Assembly (NCBI GenBank): GCA_016191985.1
Contig: JACPVB010000254.1
Span: 1-10,226 of the forward strand
Source: Chloroflexota bacterium
GTDB lineage: Bacteria; Chloroflexota; Anaerolineae; Anaerolineales; Villigracilaceae
Direction: 5' to 3'
DNA: 10,226 bases
Shown: positions 6,756 to 10,226 of the stretch, in pieces
Numbering within the stretch: the stretch's first letter is position 1
Layout of the letters: every line of letters begins with the position of its first letter
Notes under the pieces: model-generated
Told to the model about the DNA's origin: nothing
What the model saw: the letters and a program-made list of their open reading frames with translations, nothing else
Databases searched by the model: none
Program-made: the position numbers and the translations under genes

Positions 6756-7763
6756 ATGAAACTTATTCCCGTTTTTTTGACTCTTTTCCTGCTGGCTGCA
6801 TGTGGAGGAAACGCTGCGCTTCCTTCCCCGACCGAGCCTGATCCTACTCAAATGGCATCACCTACGCCTGAACCTTCTCCTGCTCAACCAACACTCACGC
6901 TGGAGCCGACCCCTGATTTCTCGATCATCGGCTACTTCCCTGACTACCGCGAGTTGAATGCCGAGTGGGCGAAGAGCCTCACAGATATTATTTATTTTTC
7001 CGCCGAATCTCGCGCCGACGGCACACTGGATGCGAGCCGCCTTACGGAGGAGAACTGGCAGGTTTTACAGCAGATGAAAACGGAACACGCAATACGTATT
7101 CATCTTTCCATCGGCGGCTGGGAGCGCGGTGATGATTTCGCGGCAGTCACCGCTGACCCTCTAACACGGCGCCTTTTCATTGCCAACCTGCTCGATTATC
7201 TGCTGGCCCACAATCTCGATGGCGTGGACTTTGATTGGGAATTCCCGCAGAACGACGAAGAGTTTGCCAATTACATTTCCCTGCTCACTGAAACCAGGTT
7301 GTTTCTTTCAGAACATGATTTGCTCGTCAGTGTGGCGCTGCCCGCCGAAGAAAGTTTTCCGCTGGCTGAGTTCGCAGTAGTGGACCGTATTCATATCATG
7401 TCCTATGATGATACGGAGAGACACTCCACTTACGAACACGCTGTAGATGATTTTCAAGTGTTTGTAGATGCGGGTATTCCGCCTGAAAAACTAGTGCTGG
7501 GTATGCCATTCTATGGACGGGGTATCAATGAATTTAATCGCTCTCTACCCTATGCTGAAATTGTCAGCCAGTATCAACCTGCATCCGATGTGGACGAGGT
7601 TGATGGGCTGTATTTCAACGGCATCACGACCATTCAGAAAAAGACTTGTTTTGCAAAAAGCCAGGGCGCAGGCGGAGTCATGTTCTGGGAATTGGGACAG
7701 GATACGACGGATGAGTCATCCCTGTTGCAGGCGATTTATGATGCCGTGATGGGGGGATGTTAA
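6756..7763 (+). CDS. GH18 family lipoprotein (chitinase-like)
   Basis: 335 residues from ATG 6756; an ATG at 6747 adds three residues but overlaps the -10 box. Residues 1-16 are a lipoprotein signal peptide ending in LLAAC, with C16 as the predicted lipidated residue. A Pro/Thr/Ser linker (about 20-54) tethers the catalytic domain. That domain starts at GYFPDYR (59) and shows the GH18 landmarks: SIGG (118-121), DGVDFDWE with catalytic acid E162 and D155, D158, D160 (DxxDxDxE), MSYDD (M215, Y217, D218), GMPFYGRG (249-256) and VMFWELG with W311. All catalytic residues are present, so hydrolysis of a beta-1,4-GlcNAc polymer (chitin or peptidoglycan-like) or deglycosylation at the cell surface is likely; substrate is not readable. 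The domain is short, without an obvious large insertion domain, nearer to single-domain bacterial or spore-type GH18 enzymes. It ends in GGC. Confidence 0.9.
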   Translation: MKLIPVFLTLFLLAACGGNAALPSPTEPDPTQMASPTPEPSPAQPTLTLEPTPDFSIIGYFPDYRELNAEWAKSLTDIIYFSAESRADGTLDASRLTEENWQVLQQMKTEHAIRIHLSIGGWERGDDFAAVTADPLTRRLFIANLLDYLLAHNLDGVDFDWEFPQNDEEFANYISLLTETRLFLSEHDLLVSVALPAEESFPLAEFAVVDRIHIMSYDDTERHSTYEHAVDDFQVFVDAGIPPEKLVLGMPFYGRGINEFNRSLPYAEIVSQYQPASDVDEVDGLYFNGITTIQKKTCFAKSQGAGGVMFWELGQDTTDESSLLQAIYDAVMGGC

Positions 7764-7768
7764 ATAAA

Positions 7769-7801
7769 AAGGGACTGTCACCTCCAAGGTGACAGTCCCT
7801 T
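7769..7801. terminator. Bidirectional hairpin, U-tract on minus strand
   Basis: A 15-bp perfect stem (7769-7783 and 7787-7801) closes a 3-base loop, 5 bases after the GH18 stop. On the plus strand the tail is TCGGTATTTA, only moderately U-rich; on the minus strand it is TTTATTTAA directly after the stem. It therefore best serves transcripts coming from the minus-strand gene at 7901-9616, although it may also slow plus-strand transcription. Confidence 0.75.
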
Positions 7802-7824
7802 CGGTATTTATGCAATTCCGAATT

Positions 7825-7858
7825 GAAGGGGAGTGCGGATTAGCCCGCACTCCCCTTC
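7825..7858 (+). terminator. Hairpin with U-tract on plus strand
   Basis: A 14-bp perfect stem (7825-7838 and 7845-7858) has a 6-base loop and is followed by TTTATTTT on the plus strand. This is a good intrinsic terminator for the GH18 gene, lying beyond the first hairpin. On the minus strand it is followed by AATTCGG, so it should be a poorer terminator there. Confidence 0.75.
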
Positions 7859-7900
7859 TTTATTTTCGTGAGATCAAGGCACAGGATGGGCCGTGGTGGG

Positions 7901-9616
7901 CTATGGCCAGATCCTCATGAAGTTGGACAGGCTGGTTTGGTATTCAAAGACACCGACGGCTGGGGTGGCGGCACAATCTCCGGTGGTTGTGCAAGTCAGG
8001 GTTCCAGTCAAGCCGGAGACACCGCTTATGGCGTAGAGTGCGTTCCGCAGGGCTGTGCGGCCAATCAGCAGGTGACCATTGGGTTGAGGAACGGCAGAAT
8101 TTACAATCGCCAGCTTGATAACTGTGAACGCATCATAACCATACGCCGAGTAGGCTGCATCATTTGGAGCAACGCCGAATTTTGCCGTGTAGGCCGGGAC
8201 GAAGTTACTGGCATAGGCCGCGCTGAATTGTTGAGGATCATTTCCTGTGGCCTTAAAGCCGTCCGCATCCGCTCCTGCGGCTGTTCCAATTTCTGTTGTG
8301 TACAACGCATCCGAACCCATCATGGGGGCGGTCTCCAGTCCGGTTGTAGCCCGCGCCTGAACCATGAGATACCCTCCCTCAGGTAGGAAGACTGGCATGT
8401 AGATCACATCCGGCGGAGTGGCGGCAATGATGCCTAGAACGCCGCTCATGTCCGTATCGCCTGGGGTGATGACCTGACGGGTGATGACAGTCCCTCCCAA
8501 AGCAACGAATTTATCGTTGAAAGCCTGTTCGAGTTCAACGGAGTAGTTCGTGCCGTCATTGATCGTGGCGGCGGTGGAGGCATTAAGTCCAGCAGCGTCA
8601 AAAGCATATTCGGCTGCCTTCGAACCTTGCAGCTTGTCGCTGTAGGAGACGCGCAGATAGCCTGGGTAATTGTTTGGGTTGCCAGGCTCGGTCAGGGACG
8701 GGTTCGTGTTCGATGGCGAGACCATCGAGAATCCGCTTGCAGACAGGCTGGACATAATTGTTATGGCTTCTCCCGAACAAGTGGTTCCGACGATTGCCAA
8801 AATGCTGGCATCCTTTCTCATTTTTGTGCTGTCTGCCAATGCAACAGCGTTGTCGCAATTATCCCTAGCCACACCATCGAATTTGATGGGATGGTTCAGA
8901 ATCTTGTTGTTAGAGTCATCTATGGCGATGAGTGCGCCGTTTTGGGCCTCCAGCCAGGGGAGGTTCAATAGATATGCAATATGGATTGGGTCACCCTGGC
9001 GGATGATAACGCAGCCAAACGGATCGGTGCAGGAGTTATGGGTGATGGTGATGGCTTCGTAGTCGAGCTTGGCATCTCCGCCTGCGTTGTTAGAAACCAG
9101 CCTCAGGCGAAGTTGACGTGTCAAATTATTGATGTACTGTGTGGGGTTGACCGCCACGTTGAATTGTAGTGCCTTCCAAACATTGGCTGTCGCTCCTGCA
9201 TTGTCGCCAACCTTCACCCACGTATTTTTTACCCAGTCAAACAGATACCACGACCAAACCTGGGTTGCTTTGGCCGGGCCTTTGTAGTTGATTTTGACCT
9301 TGATATTGGTCACTGTGCCAGCGGAGACTGTCGCTGGGATCTGGTAGGTGCGATATCCCTGATAAACCACTGATGGGGTTTTGAAAAGCACATACTTCAG
9401 TGGGTTATCCGCAGTGCCGGTTTGATCCTTGACGTGTAGGCGTGTCACTGCACCGGTAGTGGAACCTTTGGTTGACACAATGGATATTGGTTTCAGTATT
9501 TTTGCTGCAACGGACTCCTCCCCAATGGCTGATACGCTTCTGGTTGGCCCCACCAGGAGCAGAAGCAGACATAAGACCACCCCAATCGTGATGAAATTTT
9601 TGGCTCGAGTGAACAT
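7901..9616 (-). CDS. Secreted LivK-type binding protein with N-terminal beta-sandwich
   Basis: 571 residues from ATG 9614-9616, chosen because AAGGAG lies 6 bases upstream and a signal peptide follows (positive N-terminus, hydrophobic run at 8-23, cleavage probably after VSA at 28-30). Residues about 45-195 look like a beta-sandwich module (YQGYRTYQIPATVSAG, KINYKGPAKATQVWSWYLFDW, RLRLVSNNAGGDAKLDYEAITI). From about 196 it is a type-1 periplasmic-binding fold of the branched-chain amino acid receptor group (Peripla_BP_6): IHIAYLLNLPW, ARDNCDNAVALAD, AIVGTTCSGEA, FSMVSPSNTNPSLTE, DVIYMPVFLPEGGYLMVQAR, AYSAYGYDAFTVIKLAI. C254 and C280 match the LivK/LivJ disulfide; C196/C202 and C542/C548 may be two more pairs. 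No lipobox cysteine follows the signal peptide, unusual for an anchored receptor. No permease or ATPase is adjacent in the window. Ligand unknown; amino acids, amides or urea are family options. Confidence 0.88.
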   Translation of the reverse strand: MFTRAKNFITIGVVLCLLLLLVGPTRSVSAIGEESVAAKILKPISIVSTKGSTTGAVTRLHVKDQTGTADNPLKYVLFKTPSVVYQGYRTYQIPATVSAGTVTNIKVKINYKGPAKATQVWSWYLFDWVKNTWVKVGDNAGATANVWKALQFNVAVNPTQYINNLTRQLRLRLVSNNAGGDAKLDYEAITITHNSCTDPFGCVIIRQGDPIHIAYLLNLPWLEAQNGALIAIDDSNNKILNHPIKFDGVARDNCDNAVALADSTKMRKDASILAIVGTTCSGEAITIMSSLSASGFSMVSPSNTNPSLTEPGNPNNYPGYLRVSYSDKLQGSKAAEYAFDAAGLNASTAATINDGTNYSVELEQAFNDKFVALGGTVITRQVITPGDTDMSGVLGIIAATPPDVIYMPVFLPEGGYLMVQARATTGLETAPMMGSDALYTTEIGTAAGADADGFKATGNDPQQFSAAYASNFVPAYTAKFGVAPNDAAYSAYGYDAFTVIKLAIVNSAVPQPNGHLLIGRTALRNALYAISGVSGLTGTLTCTTTGDCAATPAVGVFEYQTSLSNFMRIWP

Positions 9617-9622
9617 TTGATT

Positions 9623-9628
9623 CTCCTT
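9623..9628 (-). promoter_or_regulatory. Strong ribosome binding site
   Basis: AAGGAG on the minus strand lies 6 bases before the ATG at 9614-9616. It decides the start of the binding-protein gene against the upstream in-frame ATG at 9655, and it is the only strong Shine-Dalgarno sequence seen in this window. Confidence 0.85.
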
Positions 9629-9728
9629 TTTATTTGGCGAAATTTGCCCATCCAAATAAAATTGTAGGAAGAATCAAACTGTGTTTATAGTGTCGAATGT
9701 CATAAGGCGCGGCGCCCCTTTAAAAATG

Positions 9729-9756
9729 GGCAGCCACCTCAAAAAAAGTGGCTGCC
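9729..9756 (-). terminator. Terminator of the PLP-enzyme gene
   Basis: A 9-bp perfect stem (GGCAGCCAC 9729-9737, GTGGCTGCC 9748-9756) has a 10-base loop. It begins 8 bases beyond the stop at 9764-9766 and is followed on the minus strand by CATTTTTA. The plus-strand side also has TTTTT, so it can work in both directions. Confidence 0.75.
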
Positions 9757-9763
9757 TTTTTGG

Positions 9764-10226
9764 CTACATCAGCCCAACTTCCTTATTGAACTCAACGATC
9801 AATTCATCAATTTCATCAGCCTGTTTTTGGACACTGGTCCAGTAATCGGGCTGGTACCATTGGGCTTGAATCTCTTCGTAGGTTTTGCCCTGCTGTTCCA
9901 CCCAGGTGTAGTATTTCAAATTGTGCACACGGCGTCGGTCTGGGTAACGGAGCTCGAGCATATTGTCGGTGGATTGACCATGCAGGTAGCGGGCGAAATC
10001 GGCGGCGGCGTCACGTTCGCTGTATTCACCGAATTCCTGGTGCATTTCATGCAGGCGCGAGCGATATAGTTCCATCGAGTCGGTCAGGACGGTGATCATG
10101 ATATCGTTCTCGTCCATCTCGTAGTATTTGGCGGCTTTGATACAGGATAGAACGTTGGAGATGCCTGAAAAACCGAGCAAGTCAAGATTGGAGATTAGAG
10201 ATTCAGGAACGCCTTTTTCGGCAAGA
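9764..10226 (-). CDS. PLP-dependent cysteine-synthase-like enzyme, 5' end outside window
   Basis: The open frame continues through the right edge (codons down from 10225), giving about 153 C-terminal residues; a TTG at 10178-10180 is internal, not a start. The segment LLGFSGISNVLSCIKAAKYYEM followed by DENDIMITVLTDSMELYRSRL, then DFARYLHGQSTDNMLELRYPDRRRVHNLKYYTWVEQQGKT and WYQPDYWTSVQ, matches what I recall of the C-terminus of bacterial proteins annotated as pyridoxal-5'-phosphate-dependent subunit beta or cysteine-synthase family (fold type II). The glycine-rich SGISN turn and the following helix are typical of that fold's PLP domain. The PLP lysine and substrate loop are outside the window, so the reaction cannot be read; a beta-replacement or beta-elimination on an amino acid is likely. 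Soluble and cytoplasmic. Ends with its own terminator. Confidence 0.75.
   Translation of the reverse strand, partial: LAEKGVPESLISNLDLLGFSGISNVLSCIKAAKYYEMDENDIMITVLTDSMELYRSRLHEMHQEFGEYSERDAAADFARYLHGQSTDNMLELRYPDRRRVHNLKYYTWVEQQGKTYEEIQAQWYQPDYWTSVQKQADEIDELIVEFNKEVGLM

Noticed and set aside
9617..9655. Upstream ATG start of the binding-protein gene
   Set aside because: It would place 13 polar residues before the signal peptide and put the strong Shine-Dalgarno sequence inside the coding region.
9764..10180. A complete 138-residue gene starting at TTG 10180
   Set aside because: The frame is open to the window edge and the residues upstream and downstream fit the interior of a larger PLP enzyme.
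1..10226. CRISPR array, tRNA, rRNA or riboswitch
   Set aside because: No regularly spaced repeats, tRNA cloverleaf or conserved rRNA or riboswitch core was recognised by eye on either strand.

Overview
The window most likely comes from a member of the Chloroflexota (Anaerolineae-like), probably a metagenome-derived contig. This rests on the style of the proteins (TPR protein, GH18 lipoprotein with a Pro/Thr linker, secreted LivK-type receptor with an N-terminal beta-sandwich, PLP enzyme), the general lack of Shine-Dalgarno sequences, and the many palindromic intergenic repeats. The assignment is an inference from familiarity, not from a search.

Layout, left to right. 1-1210 (minus): N-terminal part of a large TPR protein that runs off the left edge, with a sigma-70-like promoter at 1259-1286. 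1211-1409: intergenic, with a long perfect-armed palindrome at 1333-1390. 1410-4209 (minus): polA, DNA polymerase I with all three domains; its reading frame is broken near 1647-1650, so motif C (HDE) sits in another frame. 4210-4471: a 119-bp element with 12-bp terminal inverted repeats, then three short palindromes and a terminator. 4472-6121 and 6171-6734 (minus): a probable two-gene operon. The first gene is a conserved protein of unknown function. The second combines a degenerate receiver domain, a Roadblock-like domain, a disordered linker and a C-terminal IS200/IS605 TnpA-like (Y1_Tnp) domain whose HUH histidines are replaced. 6756-7763 (plus): GH18 lipoprotein, divergent from the operon and apparently sharing a symmetrical -10 element with it. 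7769-7858: two strong hairpins between convergent genes. 7901-9616 (minus): secreted branched-chain amino-acid-type substrate-binding protein, the only gene here with a strong Shine-Dalgarno sequence. 9729-9756: terminator. 9764-10226 (minus): C-terminal part of a PLP-dependent cysteine-synthase-like enzyme that runs off the right edge.

The genes do not form one pathway. polA is housekeeping, while the GH18 protein, binding protein and PLP enzyme look like independent units, each bounded by terminators. The most unusual item is the 6734-4472 operon. Its second product looks like a transposase fold that has lost its catalytic histidines and become the output domain of a regulator-like protein; the mobile-element origin is visible but the gene does not look mobile. 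No transporter partners, CRISPR array, tRNA or rRNA were seen.
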